In this document: positions 1 through 10,955 of the stretch, one piece after another
Numbering within the stretch: the stretch's first letter is position 1
How the letters are laid out: the number at the start of each line of letters is the position of its first letter
Assembly (NCBI GenBank): GCA_011799875.1
Contig: CM022302.1
Location: forward strand, 98,845,494 to 98,909,493
DNA length: 64,000 nucleotides
DNA from: Thinopyrum elongatum
Taxonomy: Eukaryota; Streptophyta; Magnoliopsida; Poales; Poaceae
Direction of reading: 5' to 3'
Made by a program: the position numbers and the translations under genes
Notes under the pieces: model-generated
Database searches by the model: none
What the model was told of the DNA's origin: nothing
What the model saw: only the letters and a program-made list of their open reading frames with translations

Positions 1-1308
1 CTTATTGGCTATCTTAATTACCACTGCTACTTTCTATTGAGACTGTACCCATATGTGCTACAAATTCACGTCTTTGCAATGTCTCATTATAATTTCTCTC
101 TTCCCCTTCAGCATATATGGGCGATGGTGCACACAAAGTTGTTTCTTGCAAGATGTAGTGGCCAAAGATGAATACACTACAAGGTGAGGATCGATGCTTG
201 ATTAGCTATATGTTCGTATTTAACGTTAGATGTAAATTTAATATTATGTGTTTTAGTAATTCTGCTTTGTCTCTGTACTAGATGAAGAATAGTCTCATTT
301 GAGCTGATCACTGAAAACCGCTTGCCTATGATTATCAATATATAGTTGTACAAGGACAATGCTCACTCACTAATGAAATTTTCTACTTATAATTTGTATT
401 TTGGCTGCTGCAGAAAATGGTGATTGGAACGAATGAACCATGTTACAGTTACCCCTATAACCAAGCAACCAAGAGCAACTTATATAAAAGGAAAATCCGG
501 GGCACTCATCCATGCCCAACATGGAAGTAAATTTGTCACTTACGTCCATAGTCAATGTTGTGCCTATATACTATGCATGTTTCCACTTGAAATTTTAAAC
601 ATACTTGAATAAGTAATTCAATTGCATCTGGTACAAATAGTTATATGTAATGATCTTTGCTATGATGTTCATCACAAATTTTCTAAAATTGTGGCTTTCT
701 TCAAATTCAAAATGCATTAAGTCTGTTTGTTTAATTCCATCTTATTTGTTGTATCATTTCTGTTACCCTACAAATCAACAACCCCACGTTGTATCATTTC
801 TTAGTTTCTTATCTCACTTGAATAAGGTATGTTCTTTCTTTACCAACTGTTTTTCCTTGCCCAATTAATTTGAAGGATATTTTGAAGCGTCAACCATGTG
901 AAGTATATGAGAATATTCTTCTTATTGTTTTTCCTATATTGAGTTTACAAGGAAAACAATCATCTGTTATTAAGGAAAACATAAGATTTGCTAAGTTCGC
1001 CATATGAGTAGGTCTAGCAAGTAGGAAATAATTAGGTGACTTTGCATACTACTGAAATGAGACAAATAATAATATGAAACTTATTTCCTTATATTTAATA
1101 AATTATATAATTAGCACAAGATGTTTTTAGGTGTCATTTCATTAATTATTGTGGTTGCATCCAACTAACACATTGGTGAAAATACACTCTCCAACAAATT
1201 CTCAGGTTTCAAATCTTCGAGGTTTGAGTACATGGGTCATTCATATGTTATTTTATAAGGCACATTGCTATGTGATAATGATATAGATTCGAATGCAATA
1301 TTAATTAA
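1..1308. other. AT-rich intergenic DNA
   Basis: No gene, conserved domain or repeat family is recognisable here on either strand. Open frames are short, AT-rich and without splice or motif support. Poly-A/T runs and low GC resemble plain intergenic or old transposon-derived DNA. Confidence 0.5.
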
Positions 1309-1332
1309 CTAGCCCGTGCGACGCATGGATTG
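1309..1332 (-). mobile_element. Helitron-like 3' terminus (copy 1)
   Basis: Read on the minus strand, an imperfect GC-rich hairpin (about 1313-1328) is followed directly by CTAG and then T. This is the arrangement of grass Helitron 3' ends: a hairpin, CTRR, and insertion between A and T. One stem pair is mismatched, which suggests age. The rest of the element would extend to higher coordinates. No matching 5' TC end was found, so this is only a terminus-like signal. Confidence 0.4.
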
Positions 1333-2045
1333 GCGGCTAGTTTTATTTAATTCTATGCCATCTCCATGTTATTAAGTGAAGTGTACTTTCTCTCATATAC
1401 ACTTTAATGACATCAGTTCATGAGATTTCACCCATATTCTTAATTACAAGCAGCATGCACCCTCTTATCAATATTCTCCTAAGCTACAAAGGAAATCCAT
1501 ATAGTCTTGCCTCTCACGTACATTGTTGTCATAAAAAAACAGTTTGGTTTCCAGGGTCATTCAGTCACAATGATCACCAAATTCAAAACTCATTTTATAT
1601 TGGATATAGTGTAGTGAATCATCAAACAATTCTCACGAACTATCATCGCTAGATTCCATCCAAATTTTCTAGCTCTTCTATAAAATTGAAATCTGGCGAG
1701 CCGTTAGAATTTGCTTCATTTCTGAAGCACCATTGTATGAAATGGTGCATGGTACACTTTAAATTAGTAGCTTGGCAAGTTTGTCATTTGTATCTCTACA
1801 TGCTTACCTTGGAGTTGTGCCACTGGCAGCTTAAATGGCACAATACATCGATTACATTCTATGAATCTTTTCAGCCTCTTCTCTTATCTACCAACATTTC
1901 TCAGGGATATAGAGTACATCACATGAAAAATATAACTACTGCATATGTATAATCTTAAACTTTAAAGATGTATTTAAATTCCAATAATTTTGAAGTAAAT
2001 AATAATAATATATTTCTTAATGTGGTCAAATGCAACATGAAGCAA

Positions 2046-2067
2046 CTAGCCCGTGCATCTGCACGGG
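2046..2067 (-). mobile_element. Helitron-like 3' terminus (copy 2)
   Basis: A perfect 8-bp stem (CCCGTGCA pairing with TGCACGGG, 2-nt loop, 2050-2067) is followed on the minus strand by CTAG (2046-2049) and T. This matches the grass Helitron 3' end better than the copy 737 bp to the left. The two share the CTAG+CCCGTGC core in the same orientation. No 5' end or Rep/helicase coding sequence is visible, so any element would be non-autonomous or a solo end. Confidence 0.45.
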
Positions 2068-2251
2068 TTGGCGACAAGTATGCATAATTAAGCGGAGCAT
2101 TAAGAAGCTGGAGCAATGAGACAGTCAATTGGTTTAAAAATGGATTCGGGACATGATAACTAAAGGATTGTTAAATCCTCGCATCAATCAAAGCGAAAAC
2201 ACCAAAAAAAAATAGATGTGTCATGGAGACGAAAACGCCAACAGAAATATA

Positions 2252-2492
2252 CTCCCTCCGTTTCAAAGTATAGTGCTTTTCTCTATTTTCGTGTTTCAAC
2301 TTTGACCATAAATTTAACCAACGAGACCAACCGCGACGGGAGCAAAAGTTATACCAGTAAATTCGTATTCAAAAGAAGTTTTCAATTATATAATTTTTTC
2401 TCCCGTCGCAGTCGGTCTCGTTGGTTAAATTTATGATCAAAGTTGGATCTTGGGAAGTGCGGGCGCACTATATTTTGTTGGAATGGAGGGAG
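2252..2492. mobile_element. Stowaway (Tc1/mariner) MITE
   Basis: The 241-bp element starts CTCCCTCCGTTTCAAAGTAT after a TA dinucleotide and ends with the inverted counterpart GGAATGGAGGGAG. The terminal arms extend inward (for example CCATAAATTTAACCAACGAG at the left and its near-complement at the right), so the whole unit can fold into one long hairpin. Short length, CTCCCTCCGT ends and TA target are the hallmarks of Stowaway MITEs, which have no coding capacity. The right TA copy is mutated to TG. Confidence 0.85.
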
Positions 2493-3498
2493 TGTGTGTG
2501 TCGTGAAGACGAGATTGGCATATGCCACCGTTGCTGGAGCCTTACATGAGGAGACTCACAGGATGATGCTTGCGTGAGATGGAGGATGATTGTCATGAGG
2601 AGTCAAGCAGCGGCCAAGCCGAGCGAGATGTTGACACATGAGGTACGGGCTGGACAATGTCTAAGTGGGGCGGCGCTTCGGGTTCTGCCTGTGGGGTCTT
2701 CTGGTGGTTGGGACAACTAGCATTTTTATATTAGCGAATTTGCTACGACTCTTTCCGCTTGCACATAATTTTGTTGTCGAAAAAACTTTCATTAGTCATA
2801 ACTGCATAAATTGCTTTTTTATAGTAATTTGTTGGTACTATCTCTGTAACGACTATGAGTTTAAAACATTGTCTGATTGTGATGGATGTAAAGCGTGAAT
2901 TACTACAAAAAGTGAGATATGAGGGATTGGTTGGGTCCTCGGCTGGATTACTAAAAGGGAATGTAATTCCCTTCTTCAGTAGGGTAGAGAGGTGGGTGAG
3001 CAGTGAGGATTAGCATGTATTAATACCCTTGTAACCTATGGTGGAGGCACTCTTTGCTTTGCTTCTTTAATATATGATATGCACACTCGTGTATATTCGA
3101 GAGAGAAAAAGCGTGAAGCTACACCAAGTCCGTGGCGACCTCACCATGGTAAACTTCTTACCACAGATAAGCAGCTGTCAACCACGACGGAAGGACCCTA
3201 TATATCGCGGTTGCGCTCCAGGGGATGATAATTAACTCTTGATTTCCAGGCCCGGCCTATCACCACGCTCGTGAAGCGCGTAAAACATGGACGGGCAACG
3301 CTCCAGAAAAAGTCATGCCACCGGGCAAAAGCATGACTCGCTTGACTCACTGACACTTTCCACCGATGCATGAGGAGGACTCGATGATTCGTGTTTAGTC
3401 GTTGCAACGCACGAATATGTGTGATACTATTATACCTACGTAGACATGAAAACTTGCACGGCATATGTATGCGAATTCGGAAAAAACATTGATTGGCT
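2493..3498. other. Intergenic DNA without recognised genes
   Basis: Nothing with convincing coding structure. The stretch near 3020-3110, a pyrimidine-rich segment followed by TTTAATATATGATATG, resembles the 3' end of a retroelement or transcript but cannot be assigned. Confidence 0.4.
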
Positions 3499-3630
3499 AT
3501 GCTAGCCTTGAATTCTGAAAAATCTCTGTCCAGATCTAAAGAACACACGCTACAGTTACCATGCTAGCCTTGAATTCTGAAAAATCTCTGTCCAGGCCTA
3601 AAGAACGCACGCTACCATGCTAGCCTTTTC
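3499..3630. repeat. 62-bp tandem duplication
   Basis: The block starting ATGCTAGCCTTGAATTCTG at 3499 is repeated from 3561 with only a few changes. A third, truncated copy begins near 3617 (ATGCTAGCC). This is a local tandem duplication in non-coding DNA. Confidence 0.8.
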
Positions 3631-4123
3631 AGTTAATTTATGGGGTAATTGAATGACACAAAATTGGCGGGACGCGTATTCGAGAGTATGTACGCCCTGT
3701 TGCAGCAGGATTCCAGGGTCACACCACTTGCGCATGGGCACAGGCCTCATCCTCGCTTCGGTATCCTATGCCAAAATGCCAAAAGCTTGTGCTTGCCTCT
3801 CAAAGATTGGACCAAGAGATGTTCACAAGATTCCATCGAGTACCTTGTCAGATGGCAGGTAAGCTGTCATGATGAATCTTCCTTAGCACCCGCGTCCAAA
3901 AGCAGCATTTGATGCATCACGCAATCGATACGAGCCAGGCCTGAGGCTTCTCTGCGCGCGCAAACTCTGTGAGTCACGCCAACGATCCATGCTGTTCAGG
4001 ATCCCCATCTCTGTTGGCACTGCATGGCGATGCTGAAAGTGAGGGGATCACGTAATAGTGGGAAACGATACCAATTGAATGGAGATGCCAAGTGTAACTC
4101 ATAGCGTGGCGGCAGAGGAGCAG

Positions 4124-5115
4124 AATGCAGGCGCGGCATGGACAGCAGAAAGGCGTACATGCACCAGCAGCCTCGGCGCGCCCCCCGCGCATGGCACCTG
4201 CATGCGGCCGGGTGGGATGGGAGACGAGAGACGAAGGACCCGCCTCCGGCGAACATCAAACAAGACACGCACATGATGCCTCTCCCTCGCGGGCGCTGCT
4301 CCCACCCACCGCAACCACCCCAACGGCGCTCCCTCCCCCCGCCGGAGTGGCATCCGCCCAGTTCATTGATGGGGTGTCAGGTCGCGTTCTGCCCTGCATC
4401 GCTCTCCGGGAGGGTCTCGCTGGTCCGCCCACGGGCTTCGGGGACCAGATCTCCGGACGTATCCTCCCATGTGTGGCATTGACTGCTATGGAGGAGGCCG
4501 CTGCTTGCCAAGTAAGTGCTCCCCCATCGAATCTTTCCTCTCTTGGCTTGTTGGCTCCGGTGCAGACGTCTATGGCAGCGCCCACCCCTCCCCATTCTTG
4601 GGCGGCTGTGGCTGCCCCAGCCAGGCCGCGGCTCAGCTCCATCATAGTGGCGCCTGCGTCGGTGGCAGAGACCAGCGTCACGCCGAGATCGGTTCAGACA
4701 CGCGCCGTATCGTCTGTGTCTGGTCGCGAGATCCGCGCCGCGCGCCTGCACCGCCTGACCCCGCCGTAGGGCACGACTGGACTCTGGTGCGCTCTCACCG
4801 CGCTCGCAGCCTGGCTAGGCGTCAGGGAGATCGCCGCGCGCAGCGGGCAAAAGATCCGTCTCTGCACCGCCATGACCGCTCTTTGCCTACTCCTGCAGAA
4901 GCTTTCAAGAGAAATTTGGCAAGTGTTGTTACCGCTGCCTCGCCCCACGCCACAAAATCATCGAGTGCCGCGATCCTCAGATCTGCTACACTTGCAAACT
5001 TGCAAAGCGAACTGGGCATTCGAAGCATGAGTGCTCGGTCAGATCTTGCAAGCGAACTGGGCATTCGGAGCGTGAGTGCCCAGTTCACCGGAAGAAAGTG
5101 GGTGCGCCCAGTTAG
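4124..5115 (+). pseudogene. LINE-ORF1-like zinc-knuckle fragment
   Basis: The GC-rich segment ends in a frame (4912-5115, stop TAG 5113-5115) encoding a CX2CX4HX4C zinc knuckle (CYRCLAPRHKIIEC) followed by two partly duplicated knuckle pieces ending GHSKHEC and GHSEREC. This cysteine/histidine pattern is typical of the C-terminus of ORF1/DUF4283-type proteins of plant LINE retrotransposons. The upstream frame (Pro/Ala-rich, 4124-4890) appears shifted relative to the knuckle, so the reading frame is broken near 4895-4910. No endonuclease or RT follows. It could also be a fragment of another retroelement-derived zinc-finger gene. Confidence 0.4.
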
Positions 5116-5126
5116 TAGTATAGTTA

Positions 5127-5640
5127 GAGCATCTACAGCCCGACTCGGCAAATCCGGCACCCTATACGGCCGCGGGTGCGTTCGGGCGCGTCCACGGATA
5201 GCGCCCGGCGACCCCTCATATGTTACGCCCTACATTCATATACCTTAAATTCCGATCCTTAAATTCATGCACGTCGATCGTACGATACAAATTATCCTAA
5301 TTCAAAATTTTGAAACAAAGCAAAGCAAATCATAGTTCAACAAACCGGATATGCCAAAATAAAATCAATGTCTGAGCATGACGGATGGCCTCGGATCACT
5401 GGCCGGGGTGCCTGCTTCGAGCGGAATGCATCCTACTCGTCCTGCTCCGCCTGCATCCGGGCTGTCTCCTTCGCCTGCATCCGTGCCGCAGCCACCCTCG
5501 CCGCCTCGTACTCTCTACGGTCATTGATCTCTTTCTTTTTGTCCGCAAGCCACTTCTTCGCATGCTCATCCAAGAGGATTTCGTCCACCAACATGATCCT
5601 CCGCCCGCAAAGAAAGTCCGGCCGAGGTTTCACTCACGGC
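5127..5640 (-). mobile_element. PIF/Harbinger element remnant
   Basis: GAGCATCTACAGCCCGAC at 5127 follows TTA (5124-5126). Both the GAGCATCTAC terminus and the 3-bp TTA target are typical of grass PIF/Harbinger elements and their MITEs. On the minus strand, 5633-5433 encodes a short highly charged segment (LLDEHAKKWLADKKKEI, then alternating Ala/Arg/Met/Gln). It resembles the C-terminal helix of the Myb/trihelix-like ORF1 that accompanies Harbinger transposases. No DDE transposase and no right terminus are visible, so this is a truncated fragment. Confidence 0.45.
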
Positions 5641-7289
5641 CTCAAACGATGTGTGTAGGGTTCCCAAACCTACCAAACGGGTGCCTTGGTACACCGTGCC
5701 ACGGTGTCTATACCACATCATAGCCCACCCCTAAGGTCAGCGCTATGCACGGCCTCCAACACATATCCTACAAACACTAGAAACTAGTTGCGACTCTTGG
5801 ACAGAGATCAAGGCGATTAATAAGTCGAGAGAGCTTGGAGCGCTCAAAGCCCAATGTGTGGTAGTAACTGTCTTGGATCACAAACACAAAACTCAGTTCT
5901 TAAGGACGGTCCCAATGAGACAACCCACCATGTACTCCTACATGGCCTCTCATCGCTACCTTTACCAAATCGTGTTCACACACTTAGCTCTCAACAGTAG
6001 GACATGTTCATCATCATCCCAATCCATCCCAGATGAATCAGACCTGACACAACTCAGCATAGCAGGCATAGCAAACAAGCATGAATGACTAGGCACATCA
6101 TGGCTCAAACAACTCCCACTCATGCTAGTGGGTTTCAACTATTTACCGTGGCAAAGACAAGTCATGCATAGGAATGGGTTCAACTACCACACCATGTAAC
6201 AGTTGAATCGTTGTTGTCCTAATGCAGTAAAAGAGAGCAGGGGCGAGAGAGTGGGATTGTATCAGAATGATAAAGGGGATTTTGCTTGCCTGGCACTTTT
6301 GAAGATAGTATTGCGTCTTCATCAGTGTCATCGATCTCAACATCGGAATCGTCTGCTACCGAGAGGGAACAAATACCGGCAAACAGAGAAGGAACACAAC
6401 CAATGCAATGCAACAATATGATACATGGTCATGACATGGCAACATGATGTGATTTGAGCTAATGCAACTAGCAGCAATTTAAATGAAGTTTGTTTGAACC
6501 CAAGGTTCAAATTCAAACTCTGTATAAGATATTTCAAATGACATTTATTCGAATTGTCATATACAGTAGCTGTAAGTTGTTCAAACATGCATGGAAATGC
6601 CATAAACAGATTCTTGATATTTTTCTAATAATTTTTCATATATAAATTATTTCATTTGGAGTTACGATTGAATTTATATGATTTTTAGAAGTTTTAGCAT
6701 TTTTTTGGAATTTCCAAATCATTTTTGAATTAGAAATAATCCAAAAAAAGTTTACTGCATCAGCACTGCACCAAGGTGGCGTCAGTAGGTCAACAGGGTC
6801 AACCCTGACCAGTGGGTCCCACTGGTCAGTGACTCAGGGGCTAATTGATTAATTCAAAGCCCAAATATGTCCTGGAAAAATGTGCAACATTTTTGGTAGA
6901 TGCTTCTACCTTAATCCAGAAATGATGAACATTTTTTAAGAGCATTTTGGGTTCACAGAATTTTTTTTATGTGGAACCTATTTGATTTTGATGCTAGGGT
7001 TTGACCAATCCCCAATTAAAATTTCAGGAATTTAAATATGATACATGAATGCCTCTAATGCATTTAATTACACTCAATTATTCTAGAAAATGAGAGTCAA
7101 AACGGACACTGACCGGGCGCGTCAGTTTGATGGACCGAATTAGATGAGCATGGTTGTAGAGCTCTTGCTACTTTTAGAATAAATACAATAGGGTGACATA
7201 AGAGGGCTATAAGAGTTGTCACCTCAGATTTATGATGATGTAGAGGAGAGAGGAGAGGAGAGAGAAGAGAGGTAGGATGTAAGCTTGTA
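5641..7289. other. Unclassified repetitive-looking DNA, no gene
   Basis: No coding region supported. The stretch has long A/T runs, a block of CATCATCAT-like trinucleotides near 6010, and a strong near-palindrome at 6805-6829 with 12-bp arms (CTGACCAGTGGG and complement) around a single T. The GGTCAACCCTGACCAGTGGG region resembles sequence common in Triticeae gypsy LTRs, but I cannot define ends or family. Confidence 0.35.
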
Positions 7290-7524
7290 CCACCTCCGTC
7301 CTGGGTTATTGGTCCCCATTGTATTTTGTGCCAAATTTTGACCATAAATTTAAATAACAAAATGTTCATACATGTTACAAAAAATTATATCATTGAAAAT
7401 TATGTTCAAATACGCATCCAATTATATAATTTTTGTTGACATGCATTAACATTTTGTTAGTTAAATATTTGATCAAAATTTAACACAAATTACAAAGGGG
7501 GCCAATAAATCAGAACAAAGGTAG
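7290..7524. mobile_element. Stowaway-type MITE with intact TA duplication
   Basis: The 235-bp element is flanked by TA on both sides (7288-7289 and 7525-7526). The left end CCACCTCCGTCCTGGG-TTATTGG pairs with the right end, whose complement reads CTACCTTTGTTCTGATTTATTGG. The arms continue inward through CCAAATTTTGACC/GATCAAAATTTAAC. It is non-coding and foldback-capable, as expected of a Stowaway MITE, though its ends are more diverged than those of the 2252-2492 copy. Confidence 0.75.
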
Positions 7525-7588
7525 TATCCGGCTACAACACGGGCTTCAACACAATTTGTGAGAGAAGAAAGTTGGGTCAAGCATGAGT

Positions 7589-8117
7589 ACGGCATTTTCG
7601 ATCATACAATAAATGTTGGCTATATAGACTATCTAATGAATGCTTGACCCAAAAAAGCAAAACGGAGACCGAGCTCCATGGAGCCCTTTATTTTGAAAAA
7701 TAAAAAATTCATAAATTTCAGTTAAAAAAATTCTAAAAAAATTACACATGTATGCAAGGATGTAAAGTGTATGTGTGGAAAATTCAGGATGAAATACCTT
7801 GAATTGCGAGTTGCACACAAAAAACAAAATCATGGACTTTAAAGATGAACAGTTCCAATGCTAAAAAGCCCTAGATTTGTCTTTTTTGTGTAGCTCACAT
7901 TTTATTGTATTTCGACCTAATAATTTGCACACATGTACATTATGTATCTAGGTATATGTGTATTTATTTTTAGAATTTTTTGAAACTGAAAAGTTTGAAT
8001 TTTGAAGTTTTCAAATAAAGGCCTCCATGGAGCTCGGTCTCCGTTTTGCTTTTTTGGGTCAAGCATTCATTAGATAGTCTATATAGCCAACATTTATTGT
8101 ATGATCGAAAATGCCGT
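7589..8117. mobile_element. MULE-like MITE inside a perfect 95-bp inverted repeat
   Basis: Bases 7589-7683 are an exact reverse complement of 8023-8117 (95 of 95 by eye). Both arms end inward with GGAGACCGAGCTCCATGGAG, the type of end seen on small MULE-like MITEs in wheat, and inward of that the arms continue at lower similarity to about 7720/7990. The outer 70-75 bp of each arm is not obviously transposon sequence. The left arm also lies in a smaller foldback: TTGGGTCAAGCAT at 7572-7584 is complementary to ATGCTTGACCCAA at 7640-7652. No coding capacity. RNA read through this locus would form a long hairpin. Confidence 0.75.
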
Positions 8118-8553
8118 TTGGAGGCCGAGCACCATGCAGCTCGGTATCCTGGTCGTCAGTAATCGTATCTAGCAGCTGTAGCGCCGCATTCAATGACATG
8201 TATTCGAGCTGGCAAGGATACATGCCACACCGTATTCTGTATTTTCCTACAGTAGCATCCCAGGTCTGACGTCGAAGCATGGCAGGCTGGTTAGACGTGC
8301 CATCGACCCACCCATCATGTCCATGCAGTGCTAGCAGCTATCCCACACCCCGACGAACATGGGCAAGCTCACACTCCCATGTTCAGAGATGAGGCTACGA
8401 GCTAGCCGTTTGGAATCCGAACGTTGGACGACGAGACCGTTTGGAAATCTTCTATTTATACCGCACAAGAACAGCAGCAGCCGTGTCCATTTCAGCACAC
8501 TCCAAGCCTTCTTCTCCCTCAGCTCTCCCCAGTGAAAAGCACAGAAGCGTAGC

Positions 8554-8716
8554 CATGGCGTCTTCTTCTTCATCAGTTCGATCCAGAGATAGACGCCAAC
8601 ACCTCCCGCTCACCATGTGCCCTGACTGTGGGGAGGTCAGCGTGGAGACAAACATCAGCGGCAAAGAATGCCCGAATGAGGGGAATGCAGACAAATCACA
8701 TGCCAAAAATTCTTAG
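8554..8716 (+). pseudogene. GRF-type zinc-finger gene fragment
   Basis: The frame starts ATG at 8554, with a Ser-rich leader, then LPLTMCPDCGEVSVE, a further Cys, and stop at 8714-8716. Plant genes with a Ser-rich start followed by LPL-x-MCPDCG and a second Cys/His half are GRF-type zinc-finger proteins of unknown role, often found in transposon-captured copies. Only the first half of the finger is present (53 codons), so it is truncated. It converges on the FAR1-like fragment on the other strand, which ends at 8794. Confidence 0.35.
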
Positions 8717-8793
8717 TAAACAAAGGTGACAAAAACATGGAAAATCCACAAAGCATCAAAAGATAAGAAAATGTTGTTCTGCTGGTGACTCAC

Positions 8794-9830
8794 CGCACAG
8801 GCACACACTATCTCTTGCATGCACTTTTTCCGGTGTACATCCAAGCGGCTTTTTGCATAGCGGACACCAAAACCAACCTCCCATGAATACAGATTGTAAA
8901 ACTCGTAGCCCTCTTCGACAGAATCAAAACTAGTCCCAATCGAGGGATTGACAACATTTTCAGATTTTTTATCGACATATGCATGGACAGAAGCTTCAAG
9001 GGCGGGCATCCTTGAAGGGCTGGGCTCCCTCACATCCGCTGCCTTCCCAACTCTGACCCTGTGAAGAACGGCACACGAACCAATCAGAAATTAAGTTGAC
9101 TGCAGGACAGCCAACAAAGTGGCGACCATAGGCTTTGCTGTCCATAGATGAAACGGGGGATGCATATGGTGTCCCAATCCATTGCATGCTATACATAAAA
9201 AACCATGAATAATTGCCGAACATAGCTACATTGCTATACAATTATCATCAAGCGATTCAGAAATTTTTCATTTTTTAACAAACAAAAAACACGACAGATA
9301 GCACAACGCTTTATTTTTTAGTGTGCAAAATCACTCTTTTTTGTGAACTAGGCCTCTAGCAATGGCGTGAAATCAACATAGCATATCCCCCATCTGCATA
9401 TGAACGATCTGTTGCTGCTACATTACAGTTCTTTTTTCAGATTTTTCCAATTCTCATATACCTCAGTAATTTCAGTTGGGTGTACCGACTAGTAAGCGAA
9501 CAGATGAAAAGCATTGCAACAAATCCATCAGCAAAACTGATAGGCATATATTCTAGTTCAGGATTAACAACAGCGAAGAGGATAGAAGTTGGGGGAACAG
9601 TAAAATCACCTCCTGGTCCAACAAGACTGATTTGTGTTGGACACTCCCACGCCCTCTTCCTCTGCATCCTGATCCTCGGCGCCAGAGGCAACATCTGCAT
9701 CGCCCATCTCGCAGGAATCGCCCACACCCTCGCCGCCAAGATCACACGAGCCGCAACCCCTCCCAGTGAGCAATGTTTCACCTGTATCTTCGCCCCCTTC
9801 GTAATCCATCAGGCCTCCAGCTCGTCCCAT
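8794..9830 (-). pseudogene. FAR1/FRS-like gene, N-terminal part only
   Basis: Two exons splice in frame on the minus strand. Exon 9830-9610 (possible ATG at 9830, acidic Gly/Asp/Glu-rich, donor GTGATT) joins exon 9058-8794 (acceptor TTCACAG, donor GTGAGT). The second exon encodes the start of a FAR1 DNA-binding domain: PSIGTSFDSVEEGYEFYNLY, then EVGFGVRYAKSR and KKCMQEIVCACA. FAR1/FHY3-related proteins derive from MULE transposases. The rest of the FAR1 domain, the transposase domain and the SWIM finger are missing; the next 240 bp lead into the GRF-finger fragment. The true start is uncertain because the frame is open upstream to 10514. It is a truncated relic of a MULE or FRS gene. Confidence 0.6.
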
Positions 9831-10863
9831 CGGCAGAGAAGAAATCAAGACCTCATCCGCATCAGCACTTCCACTGGTGCCGCCATCAAGCAGGTGCACG
9901 CCGGCAACTAAATCTCTTAGGACGTCTCCGCCCTCCAAGCGCGGTACGAGCCTGCGAAGGCAATCAAGAGACCAGCCAGATCTGATTACTATAAGAACAA
10001 GTCGGGGGGAAAGTACAGTCCAAATCGAATTCCAATTCAAAAAATCACACCCAACAGCGGGAACTTGGGCGCGAGATATGAATTTTTCGAGAACATTACC
10101 CTGCTCCAGACTACTCGAAGAAGAACTCCATGCCGTCCATGGCGAGAAGCGGCGCTCACCTGGCCCGTACCCTGGTCGAGTGCCCAAACACGACCACGCA
10201 CCGCTTAATGGTCGTCGCTGTCGCTGAACAGGCCAGCAGAATACATTTATTTTCCCAACCAACCACGTGCCCCAGGGCACGTAGTGGGCCAATTTCAAAG
10301 CCGCCCAGGTAGAACATCTTGTTCGTACGCGGCAAAGCCGAAATCGCAGGCCCACGTACAAACTGTGAACATGAGTAGGCGGCACCTCTGTATATGCACT
10401 AAATAGAACTCGTTGTCTCAAAAAAAAAAAACTAAATAGAACTCGTATATAGCAAAAATAGCAGAGATCACGCATCGCAACGCCAGGACGACCGACACAG
10501 ATAGCGGCCTCCATGCAGCTCGTCCGCCAAAATGCCCTTCTCTGTATGAATAGGCTTTTAGATTGGCTATAAACGATGTGGCAGAAGAATAAAGTTACTA
10601 GTAGCAGGCAGTATATATTATTAACCCATGTTGTTGAGGCTCGTTCTTATCGGCGGCCGCGCGATTGGCCAGCCAGTACTCCCACGGTTTCAGAGGCTGG
10701 GGTTATCCCTATTGGCTACGACTAATACTACGTCGGATGTCTCTTCAAAGCGAACTGCTCGACGACAGAACCGAGGATAAGTTTTCAGGTTTAACGAGCT
10801 GCATTCAATTATTTAACGCTAGCAATCTGCACTAAGGGTGCCCACCCGAGGGTGTGCCGTCGC
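9831..10863. other. Possible 5' leader of the FAR1-like gene, then unassigned DNA
   Basis: Minus-strand sequence around 10160-9990 has a plausible leader exon with donor CAG/GTAATG near 10103 and acceptor TTATAG near 9993, as if a 5'-UTR intron preceded the FAR1-like coding exon. A CATGCAGCTCG motif near 10513 also occurs at 8134 and may be a decayed element end. Nothing else is supported up to the TATA box at 10864. Confidence 0.3.
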
Positions 10864-10870
10864 TATAAAA
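10864..10870 (+). promoter_or_regulatory. TATA box of the 10956 gene
   Basis: TATAAAA lies 92 bp upstream of the first ATG of the following two-exon gene and just before a C-rich tract, a usual plant core-promoter layout. A start site near 10895-10905 would give a leader of about 50-60 nt. Confidence 0.55.
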
Positions 10871-10955
10871 TTGCCCCCCCCCTCCCCTCCCACACCCCGC
10901 AAGTGCTCCAGACCGACGAGAACAAATTTACTCGCCAGCATCCTGAAGCTGAACG

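Noticed and set aside
3198..3548. 116-codon minus-strand frame
   Set aside because: No domain, no splice or promoter context, and it overlaps a tandem duplication.
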